Part shown: one piece after another, positions 1 to 8,559 of the stretch
Position numbering within the stretch: the first letter of the stretch is position 1
How the letters are laid out: each line of letters opens with the position of its first letter
Source of the DNA: Oscillospiraceae bacterium
GTDB lineage: Bacteria > Bacillota > Clostridia > Oscillospirales > Ruminococcaceae
Assembly: GCA_015067025.1 (NCBI GenBank)
Contig: SVNC01000006.1
Coordinates: forward strand, 1 to 64,000
DNA length: 64,000 bases
Reading direction: 5' to 3'
Position numbers and translations under genes: made by a program
Notes under the pieces: model-generated
What the model was told of the DNA's origin: nothing
What the model saw: only the letters and a program-made list of their open reading frames with translations
Databases searched by the model: none

Positions 1-120
1 GCCGCTTTTAGCGGCTGCCTGTGATAGTAATGCGTTGTCAAGCCTTCAATGCCCCTTTAGGGGTTGAGCCTGTAATATGCCCTTCTAGGGCAAGTGCAAA
101 CCACCACTTCAGTGGTGGTT
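1..120. repeat. Cluster of short perfect hairpins (GCCGCT-TTT-AGCGGC, TGCCCT-TCT-AGGGCA, AACCACCACT-TC-AGTGGTGGTT)
   Basis: Inverted repeats read directly at 1-15, 78-92 and 99-120; resembles the hairpin arrays at 5.8, 33.3 and 41.8 kb. Confidence 0.75.
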
Positions 121-181
121 TTGATTTTTTATAGGAATTTAAAATAACATAACTTTTTCAGAAATTTTTCACAAAAAGCTA

Positions 182-240
182 TTGACATTTCATTTTTTGT
201 GGTGTATAATAAAGACAACAAATCAGTAATGATTACTGAT
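182..240 (+). promoter_or_regulatory. Rubrerythrin promoter (TTGACA-N17-TATAAT) with a 19-bp palindrome ATCAGTAATGATTACTGAT just downstream
   Basis: -35 at 182-187, -10 at 205-210, perfect palindrome at 222-240; 7-1-7 core CAGTAAT-G-ATTACTG resembles Fur/PerR-family boxes. Confidence 0.75.
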
Positions 241-286
241 TTTGGGATTCTAAAATGAAATTTAATTACAAAGGAGATTTATAATT

Positions 287-838
287 ATGAAAAAATGGGT
301 ATGTCCTGTATGCGGTTACGTACATGAAGGTGACGAGGCTCCTGAATTCTGCCCTCAGTGCAAGGTTCCCGGCAGCAAGTTCACAGAAATGGTGGCAACA
401 GATAAGTTAGTATTCGCTGACGAACATAAGGTAGGCGTTGCAAAGGCTGTAACAGATGAAGAGATCATCGCAGGCTTAAAGGCAAACTTTGAAGGCGAAT
501 GTACAGAAGTAGGTATGTATCTTGCTATGGCAAGAGCCGCACACAGAGAGGGTTATCCCGAAATCGGTATGTACTACGAAAAGGCAGCATGGGAAGAGGC
601 TGAACACGCTGCAAAGTTCGCAGAGCTGCTCGGTGAAGTTGTAAGTGCATCCACAAAGGAAAACCTTACGTTAAGAGTTGCCGCTGAACACGGTGCAACA
701 CAGGGTAAGCTCGACCTTGCAAAGAGAGCTAAGGAATTAAACCTTGACGCTATCCACGATACAGTTCACGAAATGGCAAAGGATGAAGCCCGTCACGGCA
801 AGGCATTTGAAGGCTTACTTAACAGATATTTCAAGTAA
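287..838 (+). CDS. Rubrerythrin with N-terminal rubredoxin-like domain
   Basis: N-terminal CPVCGY...CPQC knuckles followed by a ferritin-like E..EAEHA..E..H diiron pattern; RBS aaggaga. Confidence 0.93.
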   Translation: MKKWVCPVCGYVHEGDEAPEFCPQCKVPGSKFTEMVATDKLVFADEHKVGVAKAVTDEEIIAGLKANFEGECTEVGMYLAMARAAHREGYPEIGMYYEKAAWEEAEHAAKFAELLGEVVSASTKENLTLRVAAEHGATQGKLDLAKRAKELNLDAIHDTVHEMAKDEARHGKAFEGLLNRYFK

Positions 839-858
839 TATAAGGAGGATTTAAGAAT

Positions 859-1014
859 ATGGAAAAGTTCGTATGTCCCTGCGGTTATGAATATGATCCT
901 GCGGTAGGCGATCCCGACGGCGGAATTGCTCCCGGCACAAAGTGGGAAGATATCCCTGATGACTGGGTATGTCCCGTATGCGGCTTATCAAAGGATAGCT
1001 TCTCCGCTGAATAA
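859..1014 (+). CDS. Rubredoxin (51 aa), absent from the ORF track
   Basis: Translation [54 protein letters not shown] aaggagg; adjacent to rubrerythrin. Confidence 0.93.
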   Translation: MEKFVCPCGYEYDPAVGDPDGGIAPGTKWEDIPDDWVCPVCGLSKDSFSAE

Positions 1015-1154
1015 ACGCAAGGCGTTTATTCCGGACTCGTCTATAAGAGTTAAGTGAACGACGGATTTGCAGATTTACGAAATCGTAATAATGTATAATG
1101 AAGCAGTACACCCCGTACCTTTCGGTACGGGGTGTGGTTTGCTATATGTCAGAA

Positions 1155-1817
1155 TTATAAATTTAGCATTTCTTTTTTCTTTGCCTCGAATTCTTCCTGC
1201 GTGATTATTTCATCGTCAAGGAGCTTTTTAAGTCGCAATAGGTTGTCGAGGTTGTCTGAAGCAGATGCTACAGAAGATGGAGAGGTAACGGCCTGTTTAC
1301 CGGTAGCGACAACTTTTTTAGGACTGTTTTTAAATGTAAGACCGGAGAAAATTGCTACAACAACGTATAATAAGATGAATAAAAGAGAGAAAATGTTTAT
1401 GGCTCCCATCATGATACAGATAATTATTTGTATCCCATTAAGTGAAGCAGCGATTATCCCTAAAATCTTTCCTGAATTTTTTTGAACGCTTGCAATCAAC
1501 AACAGAATGTAGAATGCCATTTCGAGAATTATGACAAAGCATGATATAAGGTAGCCTGGATAAATGGGTGGTAGGTAATGGAAAAGGTCTATAAGGCATG
1601 ATACCCCTCCGAGAGCAAAGCCAATGGTACATAAGATATGTTTAGATAAAAGAAAACCAATTGCGGATAGTATTAAGCCGGTAGTAAATATAATGCTGCT
1701 GTAATTAATGCCAAAAAATGAAGTTTCAATGCAATCGAGAACATATATCACAATTCTTATTATTGCACTTAATCCGAAACAACCGCCGGCAATAAATTTG
1801 TATATTTTACTATTCAT
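1155..1817 (-). CDS. Multi-pass membrane protein with C-terminal SHOCT-like motif
   Basis: Hydrophobic segments; C-terminus LLRLKKLLDDEIITQEEFEAKKKEMLNL. Confidence 0.7.
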   Translation of the reverse strand: MNSKIYKFIAGGCFGLSAIIRIVIYVLDCIETSFFGINYSSIIFTTGLILSAIGFLLSKHILCTIGFALGGVSCLIDLFHYLPPIYPGYLISCFVIILEMAFYILLLIASVQKNSGKILGIIAASLNGIQIIICIMMGAINIFSLLFILLYVVVAIFSGLTFKNSPKKVVATGKQAVTSPSSVASASDNLDNLLRLKKLLDDEIITQEEFEAKKKEMLNL

Positions 1818-1834
1818 AAAAAAGTCCTCTCTGA

Positions 1835-2191
1835 TTACATTTTTGCAAGCAATTCGCTTTTCATTTTTGCAAACTCTTCATCCGTTAAAGCACCTGCTTT
1901 ATGTAAAGCTGAAATTTTTTCTAAATTATCATATGGGGTTGACGTTGGCTGTGCTTGTATATTAGGCTGGTATTGTGTAGGTGACTGTGCCATTTCTATA
2001 TAGGGTGAGCCATCAGCAGGACGAAGATTTCCTGTGGCTATTTGTATGATATCTATTAATGAAAGTATCCCAAGACATCCGCCGGTCAGGAGCTTTAATA
2101 CACCCATACCTGTATAACCAAGATAAAAACGATCAACACCACATCCACCGAGGAAGATTGAAAGAATAAGAGCTGTAGTTTTACTTTTCAT
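1835..2191 (-). CDS. TM2 domain protein with C-terminal SHOCT-like motif
   Basis: TM2 pattern ILSIFLGGCGVDRFYLGYTGMGVLKLLTGG; C-terminus LEKISALHKAGALTDEEFAKMKSELLAKM. Confidence 0.85.
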   Translation of the reverse strand: MKSKTTALILSIFLGGCGVDRFYLGYTGMGVLKLLTGGCLGILSLIDIIQIATGNLRPADGSPYIEMAQSPTQYQPNIQAQPTSTPYDNLEKISALHKAGALTDEEFAKMKSELLAKM

Positions 2192-2293
2192 AATATTTTC
2201 CCTCTTTTATATGTTTTTTCGCACCATAAAGTGCATAATCATATTATAAATCGAAAAAAGTATTTTGTCAAGTGATTTTCACCTTTTAATGTG

Positions 2294-2320
2294 TTTATAA
2301 TGTAATCATAACATTATAAA
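2294..2320. promoter_or_regulatory. Inverted repeat TTTATAATG-N9-CATTATAAA upstream of XRE regulator
   Basis: 9-bp perfect arms, 9-nt spacer, between the divergent TM2 and XRE genes. Confidence 0.6.
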
Positions 2321-2330
2321 ATTAGATGAG

Positions 2331-2675
2331 GTGATAAAAATGTACGTTGATTATAAGGCACTCGGACAAAGAATAGCTATGCGCCGTAAGGAGCTTGGCT
2401 TAAAGCAATCAGAAGTAAATGAAGCGGCGGGGCTCAGCGATAAGTATCTTTCAAATATCGAAAGGGCGACCTCTGTACCAAGTATAGACGTTCTTATGAA
2501 GCTATGCGACGTGCTGAAAACGTCACCTGATTATTTACTTTTAGGTACAACACAGAAGGTTTCATCAGAGGATTATATAAAGGTCTTTACGTCAAGACTT
2601 GAAAAAATGTCACCAAAACAAAGGGAAATGCTTCTTTCCTTTATGGAGTGGCTTGTTGAAAAGGATATAAAATAA
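2331..2675 (+). CDS. XRE-family transcriptional regulator
   Basis: HTH_3 pattern LGQRIAMRRKELGLKQSEVNEAAGLSDKYLSNIERATSVPSIDVLMKLCDVL. Confidence 0.88.
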   Translation: MIKMYVDYKALGQRIAMRRKELGLKQSEVNEAAGLSDKYLSNIERATSVPSIDVLMKLCDVLKTSPDYLLLGTTQKVSSEDYIKVFTSRLEKMSPKQREMLLSFMEWLVEKDIK

Positions 2676-2709
2676 AGAAAAAGCGAAGGCTTAAAAGCCT
2701 TCGCTTTTT
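2676..2709 (+). terminator. Intrinsic terminator after the XRE gene
   Basis: AAAAAGCGAAGGCTTAAAAGCCTTCGCTTTTT hairpin with T-tract. Confidence 0.8.
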
Positions 2710-2722
2710 GATTACCAAAATA

Positions 2723-3088
2723 TCATAAAAAAACCGCAACTCCCAGTATCATTAACCCAAAAATCAGGAAAATAAGCGGTACGCTGTAGGCGTCCCCTTT
2801 CTTTATCTGATTCCAGCTGATGCTGTGCGGCGTCATTTTTTTGCGGTATGCATTCTGTTTGCGGTATGCATTCTGATAGGAGCAGTAAATATGCTTCCAT
2901 CTGCATTTGTATCCGACAAAGGACCAGATTGAATAAATAAGCAGAAAAGCACCTGCGGTATAGAATTTATTTACGGGTAGAAACGTTATACATAAAAGCA
3001 TAGCGATAATCCATCCATAGCGGTGGAATAGTGCAAGTAAAATCACCATATCACCCTTCAGATTTGCTTTTCTTTTTCTTCTGCGCAT
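2723..3088 (-). CDS. Hypothetical membrane protein
   Basis: Hydrophobic segments, overlaps the upstream minus-strand gene. Confidence 0.5.
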   Translation of the reverse strand: MRRRKRKANLKGDMVILLALFHRYGWIIAMLLCITFLPVNKFYTAGAFLLIYSIWSFVGYKCRWKHIYCSYQNAYRKQNAYRKKMTPHSISWNQIKKGDAYSVPLIFLIFGLMILGVAVFL

Positions 3089-3564
3089 ATTTCCTCCGTA
3101 GGCAGTTCCTTACTTATTGCCCTTACAACCGATTTAAAGGTACTTGCAGTACCGACTTTAATTATCAGAAAGTTCAGCAGGATTATTACAATAGGGATAA
3201 AAAGGGGAAAAATACTCCTGATACCTGACGTGATGAACAAAAGGAGAAGTAATACTTCTATTATAAGCAAAAAGGCACAGAAGCATATATTGAAGATCCG
3301 TACAGCTTTTACCGGCTTTCCCGTCATCTGTAAAACAGCTTCGTCACCTTTTTCGGTGATAGTAACAGAAAGCTCCGGCACAAAGGAATTCTTGTACGGC
3401 ATATTACGGAAGGTAGGCTTTAAATAACAGCCTTTGTCCGTTATTTCGCAGGAATACTCCCGGTCGGTGTGTTTCAGGATATCCTGAGGGAGAATTTTAA
3501 GACGTTCAGAAATGGGCGAAGTTTTTACACTTATCTCTGTCGCTTGTGAGAAAACGTTTTTCAT
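3058..3564 (-). CDS. Hypothetical membrane protein, start set at MKNVFSQ
   Basis: RBS aggag upstream of ATG at 3564; two hydrophobic helices in the middle. Confidence 0.6.
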   Translation of the reverse strand: MKNVFSQATEISVKTSPISERLKILPQDILKHTDREYSCEITDKGCYLKPTFRNMPYKNSFVPELSVTITEKGDEAVLQMTGKPVKAVRIFNICFCAFLLIIEVLLLLLFITSGIRSIFPLFIPIVIILLNFLIIKVGTASTFKSVVRAISKELPTEEICAEEKEKQI

Positions 3565-3763
3565 AGGATTCTCCTTTTTGTTAATTTCAAGGGCTACAAA
3601 TTCTCTATACTTAATCAGTATATCACAAGAATAATATTGTATCAAGTTTTTTTCGTACAAAAAAAGGAATAATTAATCTGTACAGTTTTTCAAAATCGGT
3701 TGAAATTTATGTCGGATTATGTTAAAATATTAATACATATATTTTAAGGAGAAAAGTATCTCA

Positions 3764-4921
3764 ATGAAAAAGAACCTTGTCGTTTTAAAGATTATATTTG
3801 CCTTTTTGGCGTCAGCTGCATATTTTGCGGTAGCACAGGCGGATTTTGTTTTACATATTATAGTTATTGTGATCGTGGCGGCTACATATATAACGCTTAC
3901 GCTTCTTGAACATTCAAAGATTAAAAAGATTGAAGAAGAAACAGAGCATAGACTTTTCACTTCCGATACTCTTTTAAAATGCATAAAGGCTTTATCGGAT
4001 GATGATAATGTTGATAAGGCAATGGAAGATCTTCTCCGTACAGTTACCGAATATTATGATGCGGACAGAGCCTATACCTTTGAAATAGATTACGAAGGAG
4101 AATCCACCTCCAATACTTACGAATTTGCGGCGGAGGGTATTACAAAGGAGATAGAAAAGCTTCAGGACGTGCCGATAGACTCTATTGACTGCTTCCTTGA
4201 AATGTTCAAGGAAAAGGGTACTTTCTTTATTTCCGATTTAGACGACGATGTGGAAAAGGGTTCAAGCACTTATGAAATCCTCGCAATGCAGAACGTTCAC
4301 AGACTTATTGCCGTTCCCCTTATTCAGAATGATGAAATAATCGGTTTCTTCGGTGTGGATAATCCCAAAGTTAATTACCACGATTTTTCACTGCTTTCTT
4401 CTGTAAACTTCTTTATTATGGAAAATCTCGAAAAGAGAGAAAGAAAGGCTCAGCTTGAAAGAATGAGCTATGAGGATGGGCTTACAAAGCTTTATAACCG
4501 TAACAAGTTCAATCAGACTATCAATAAATATGCGGATGCTCCGCCTTCGTCTCTTGGAGTTGCATATTTTGATTTAAACGGTCTTAAGAGAATGAATGAT
4601 GAATACGGACACGGTGCAGGCGATAGATTTATTCTCAATGCGGCAAGCACTATAAGATACGTATTCGGTGCTGATTCTTATCGTATCGGCGGTGATGAAT
4701 TTGCGGTTATCTGTGCGGATATGTCGCAGGAAGAGTTCACCTCAAAAATGGAAGAAGAAAAGAAGCATCTTTGGGAAAACGAAATAAGCGTAGCTATCGG
4801 ATATTCCTGGAAGGGCGGCGACAACAATATTGACGCTCAGCTCAGAGAAGCGGATGACTTTATGTACGCCGACAAGCGTGAATTCTACGAAAAGTCAGGC
4901 CGTGACCGCAGAAAGAGATAA
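3764..4921 (+). CDS. Membrane-anchored GAF-GGDEF diguanylate cyclase
   Basis: N-terminal TM helices, GAF-like region, DGLTKLYNRNKFN and intact YRIGGDEFAVI. Confidence 0.88.
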   Translation: MKKNLVVLKIIFAFLASAAYFAVAQADFVLHIIVIVIVAATYITLTLLEHSKIKKIEEETEHRLFTSDTLLKCIKALSDDDNVDKAMEDLLRTVTEYYDADRAYTFEIDYEGESTSNTYEFAAEGITKEIEKLQDVPIDSIDCFLEMFKEKGTFFISDLDDDVEKGSSTYEILAMQNVHRLIAVPLIQNDEIIGFFGVDNPKVNYHDFSLLSSVNFFIMENLEKRERKAQLERMSYEDGLTKLYNRNKFNQTINKYADAPPSSLGVAYFDLNGLKRMNDEYGHGAGDRFILNAASTIRYVFGADSYRIGGDEFAVICADMSQEEFTSKMEEEKKHLWENEISVAIGYSWKGGDNNIDAQLREADDFMYADKREFYEKSGRDRRKR

Positions 4922-4923
4922 GA

Positions 4924-5610
4924 ATGGAGCTTTTAAAAGAAGAGTTCAGAGGCTGGAAAAAGTGGGAGCTTATATGGCTTAGCTTTTGCATTGCGGTGAT
5001 AATCGGTATATCCTTATGGATAGGGGATAGCGTTATCGGTATAGTCTGTGCGGTTGCAGGCGTTACGAACGTTGTCTGCACAGGTAAGGGCAAGCTGATG
5101 TCCTACTTTTTCGGACTCATAAACGTCGTGCTTTACGCGATAGTTTCCTATAACGCAAAATACTACGGTGAAGTTATGCTTAACGTCATTTACTATCTGC
5201 CGATGCAGTTCTACGGCTTTTTCCAGTGGAAAAAGAATATGAATTCCGAGACTCACGAAGTGAAAAAGCTAAAAATGACGGTAAAGGGCAGGATTATTCT
5301 TACGGCTGTAATTGTCGCTCTTACTGTGGCTTATGGTATAGTACTGAGCTTGCTTGGCGGCAATATGCCCTTTGTGGATGCTTTCAGTACGGTAGCTTCC
5401 GTAGTTGCATTATACATTGCAATAAAGATGTATATAGAGCAATGGATGATATGGCTGGTCGTGGATATGGTAACGGTCGTAATGTGGGCTTTTGCCTTCG
5501 CAAACGGTACTGACAGTGTGGCAACGCTTATTATGTGGGCACTTTATATTGCAAATGCAGTTGTTATGCATATAAAGTGGTCAAAGGAAATAAAAGGACA
5601 GAAAATATAA
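4924..5610 (+). CDS. pnuC: PnuC-type nicotinamide riboside/mononucleotide transporter
   Basis: Polytopic protein with MSYFFGLINVVLYAIVSYNAKYYGEVMLNVIYYLPMQFYGFFQWKKN and C-terminal QWMIWLVVDMV. Confidence 0.88.
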   Translation: MELLKEEFRGWKKWELIWLSFCIAVIIGISLWIGDSVIGIVCAVAGVTNVVCTGKGKLMSYFFGLINVVLYAIVSYNAKYYGEVMLNVIYYLPMQFYGFFQWKKNMNSETHEVKKLKMTVKGRIILTAVIVALTVAYGIVLSLLGGNMPFVDAFSTVASVVALYIAIKMYIEQWMIWLVVDMVTVVMWAFAFANGTDSVATLIMWALYIANAVVMHIKWSKEIKGQKI

Positions 5611-5640
5611 AGGAGCTGTTTACAGCTCCTTAATTTTTTA
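5610..5640 (+). terminator. Intrinsic terminator after pnuC
   Basis: AAGGAGCTGTTTACAGCTCCTTAATTTTTT. Confidence 0.8.
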
Positions 5641-5650
5641 AAATTGAAAT

Positions 5651-5722
5651 TTGAACGCGTGGCGTTCAATCCAAATTCCGCCTTTTATCAGGTTGTGCGT
5701 TGCGAAGCCTCGTGAACGGCGG
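5651..5722 (+). repeat. Structured repeat family 1, copy A
   Basis: Terminal triloop hairpin TTGAACGC-CAC-type (sense TTGAACGC-GTG-GCGTTCAA), ATTCCGCCTTTTATCA core, closing CCGCC/GGCGG stem. Confidence 0.75.
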
Positions 5723-5785
5723 GGATAAACAATTGTAGTTATTTCAATTTGTTAAATCACCCACAAATGCCGATATAAACGGGGA

Positions 5786-6110
5786 TTTATTGCCCTAAAG
5801 GGCGTCGCAGTCCCTTGGACTGCTGGGGCGGTAGCCCCAAGCAGAGGTCATTGGTCTAAAGACCGTCGCAGTCCGTTGGACTGCTGCAGGGGCGGCGAGC
5901 CTAAACTTTATGAAAATTGCATTTTCATAAAGTCACGCAGTCCTATCGGACTGCTCCCAACCCCAGCAGTTCGCAGAACTGCGACAATTTCGGCAAATAC
6001 TTTTGCCGAAATATATTCCCTAAGGGGGAAGGGGGTCTGGTGGGATATTGCCCTAAAGGGCGTCACAGTCCTTCGGACTGTTGGGGGCTACAATAACCCC
6101 AGCGGAGCGT
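5786..6110. repeat. Array of short-loop hairpins including five GCAGTCC-type units
   Basis: GCAGTCC-type hairpins at 5807-5823, 5868-5884, 5937-5954, 5966-5982, 6065-6081; long hairpins at 5905-5933 and 5987-6012. Confidence 0.85.
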
Positions 6111-6206
6111 CAAATTACAATTTACCCGCCGCCAAAGGCAAAATTTTTGAATCCTATCCGCCTTAGGCATGATTTAATTTTGATATTTGTCTTTGACAAA
6201 TTTCAA

Positions 6207-6380
6207 TTACATATGGAAGGATTCTATAATAGAGCCTACCGCCTTTATCGCTTTTCCCGTTGCTTTTTTTGCAATATATTTCTTTGATGAAGTTACGGCT
6301 TTCGCTGTGGCAAAAGCAATACCGCCTGCTACCATTGCCGCACCGATACATTTCATATTTGCAGATGTTTTTTTAGTCAT
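6207..6380 (-). CDS. Small hydrophobic/basic protein (57 aa), absent from the ORF track
   Basis: MTKKTSANMKCIGAAMVAGGIAFATAKAVTSSKKYIAKKATGKAIKAVGSIIESFHM with RBS GAAAGGAG. Confidence 0.65.
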   Translation of the reverse strand: MTKKTSANMKCIGAAMVAGGIAFATAKAVTSSKKYIAKKATGKAIKAVGSIIESFHM

Positions 6381-6598
6381 TTTTAAAACTCCTTTCAGAA
6401 CTTTTAACGTTCCGTAATTATTTTTCTCTTTAAATAAAGCTATATTTGTTGTAATAATTGCCGATAGTAATTAGCTATAAGTTTGCATTTATTATCTAAA
6501 AGCAAGAAATTAAACTGTTTTTGAGAAATTTCTATCGACTTTTTTAAAAAAATATGCTAAAATATTTTTCGATGTTACTTTACAGAAAGGAGCTTTAT

Positions 6599-7462
6599 AT
6601 GTCACAGCACAAAAAGGTTGTTGCTATACACGATCTGTCAGGCTACGGCAGATGTGCCTTATCGGTTATAATACCTGTTATTTCTGCTACGGGTATTCAG
6701 GTAGTGCCTGTTCCGACAGCAGTACTGTCAACCCATACAGGTGGCTTTGATAATATTGCAATAAGAAACCTCACTGAGCATATTACCGATTGCTATAATC
6801 ATTATAAAGAGCTTAACGTAGATTTCGACTGTATATACAGCGGTTTTTTATCGTCTCCTGAACAGGTTGACGGATGTCTTTTATATCTTGAAGGTTATAA
6901 GGATGCATTAAAGGTTGTCGATCCCGTTTTAGGTGATAATGGAAAGCCTTATAAGACCTGCACGAAAGATCTTATGAAGAGAATGAGAGAGCTTACAGGC
7001 AAGGCGGATATAATCACTCCCAATCTTACCGAGGCGTGTATACTTCTTGATGAGGATTATCCCAAAGGACTTTCTGTAAATGAGGCTAAACAGTGGCTCA
7101 GAAGACTTGCAGATAAGCCGCAGATGGCGGTATTAAAGGGCGTTCCCCTTATAGAAAACGACGATATAGTCCTTTCCAATATCGGTTATGATAATAAGAC
7201 GGACGAATTCTGGAGAGTTGACTGGAATCATATCCCTGCAAACTATCCCGGTACGGGCGATATATTCTGCTCCGTGCTTACGTCGGCACTTATGAAAGGA
7301 CAGACTCTCCCCGAAGCTATCAGCCGTGCGGCAAAGTTTACCGAAATCACTATAAACACCACCTACAAAAACGGCACAGAAGCAAGAACAGGCGTGCTGT
7401 TTGAATATGATTTAGGCTGGCTTATGAGGGATGACGTGATAACGGAATTTAAAAGGATGTAA
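6599..7462 (+). CDS. Pyridoxamine kinase
   Basis: Ribokinase-fold motifs: VVAIHDLSGYGRCALSVIIPVISATGIQVVPVPTAVLSTHTGGF and NYPGTGDIFCSVL; RBS gaaaggag. Confidence 0.9.
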   Translation: MSQHKKVVAIHDLSGYGRCALSVIIPVISATGIQVVPVPTAVLSTHTGGFDNIAIRNLTEHITDCYNHYKELNVDFDCIYSGFLSSPEQVDGCLLYLEGYKDALKVVDPVLGDNGKPYKTCTKDLMKRMRELTGKADIITPNLTEACILLDEDYPKGLSVNEAKQWLRRLADKPQMAVLKGVPLIENDDIVLSNIGYDNKTDEFWRVDWNHIPANYPGTGDIFCSVLTSALMKGQTLPEAISRAAKFTEITINTTYKNGTEARTGVLFEYDLGWLMRDDVITEFKRM

Positions 7463-7533
7463 TGAAACCCCTGAAAAGATATTTCTTTTCAGGGGTTTTG
7501 CTATGTGTTAAATATTATTGCCTTATCGGAAAT

Positions 7534-7602
7534 CTGCCGTTCATCCTTCGTCGCAAAGCAGAAAATGATAAAAGGCAGGAATTGCCCACGGTGGCACACC
7601 GC
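7534..7602 (-). repeat. Structured repeat family 1, copy B
   Basis: Stem CTGCC/GGCAG, core GTTCATCCTTCGTCGCAAAG...GATAAAAGG, hairpin CGGTG-GCA-CACCG; abuts the TAA of the GT2 gene. Confidence 0.7.
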
Positions 7603-8559
7603 TTAGTGCTTGATGAATTTATCAATAATATATTTCGGTCTTGCTTTTACTTCGGTGTAAATCTTTCCTATATATTCACCAACAATGCCCATAGCCATTA
7701 TCTGAATACCGCTTAAGAACCAGATAGAGCACATAAGTGAGCTCCAGCCCGCCTGAGTGTTGCCGAGAATGTTCTGAACTATAGAATAGATTATAAAGCC
7801 TATACTTATAAGGAACACGATAAATCCCACAACGGTTACAAGTCTTATCGGCTTTATTGAAAAGCTGGTGATACCGTCAAAGGCAAAGGCAAGCATCTTC
7901 TTTAAAGGATACTTTGATTCGCCTGCAAAGCGTTCGCTTCTTTCGTAATATACGATATCACTCTTGAAGCCTATCTGCTTTACGATACCTCTTAAAAAGA
8001 GATTTACTTCCTTAAATTCTGACAAAGCTTCAAGTGCTTTTTTTGACATAAGTCTGTAGTCGGCGTGATTATCTACTATGTCAACTCCAAGTAGTTTCAT
8101 AAACTTGTAGAACATACCTGCTGTACCACGCTTGAAGGCGGTATCTGTCTTTCTTGAAGAGCGTACGCCGTACACTATATCACAGCCCTCGTGATATTTG
8201 TCAACGAACTTGTCCACTACGTTTATATCATCCTGAAGATCTGCGTCCATCGAGATGGTGATATCAGCGTGCTCCTTTGCAGTCATAAGGCCTGCCAGCA
8301 GGGCGTTCTGATGTCCTTTGTTGCGGCTTAAACTTATGCCGCCGAACATTTCGTCGGAGTTGTAAAGCTCTTCAATTATCTCCCAGGTTTTGTCACGGCT
8401 GCCGTCGTTTACAAAGATGATACGGCTTTTGTCGGATATCTTACCGTCATTTATGAGAGATGTCATTTTTTCTTTAAGTCTGCCTGAGGTTTCGTGCAGA
8501 ACTTCTTCTTCGTTGTAGCAGGGGACAACTATATAAAGAACGTCATTGTATTTTTCCAA
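7603..8559 (-). CDS. Family 2 glycosyltransferase (GtrB/DPM1-like, two C-terminal TM helices)
   Basis: YIVVPCYNEEEVL, FVNDGSRDKTW, ISMDADLQDD, GESKYPLKKM and C-terminal TM pair. Confidence 0.93.
   Translation of the reverse strand: MEKYNDVLYIVVPCYNEEEVLHETSGRLKEKMTSLINDGKISDKSRIIFVNDGSRDKTWEIIEELYNSDEMFGGISLSRNKGHQNALLAGLMTAKEHADITISMDADLQDDINVVDKFVDKYHEGCDIVYGVRSSRKTDTAFKRGTAGMFYKFMKLLGVDIVDNHADYRLMSKKALEALSEFKEVNLFLRGIVKQIGFKSDIVYYERSERFAGESKYPLKKMLAFAFDGITSFSIKPIRLVTVVGFIVFLISIGFIIYSIVQNILGNTQAGWSSLMCSIWFLSGIQIMAMGIVGEYIGKIYTEVKARPKYIIDKFIKH

Noticed and set aside
851-1111. 86-aa minus-strand ORF
   Set aside because: Lies antisense to the clear rubredoxin gene
5786-6110. Regularly recurring CAGTCC units suggesting a CRISPR array
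   Set aside because: Units are palindromic with irregular spacing and no unique 30-nt spacers; no cas genes in the window
5876-6417. ORFs 5876-6166, 6081-6287 and 6187-6417 on the plus strand
   Set aside because: They run through the hairpin array or antisense to the 57-aa ORF, without RBS or recognisable protein features
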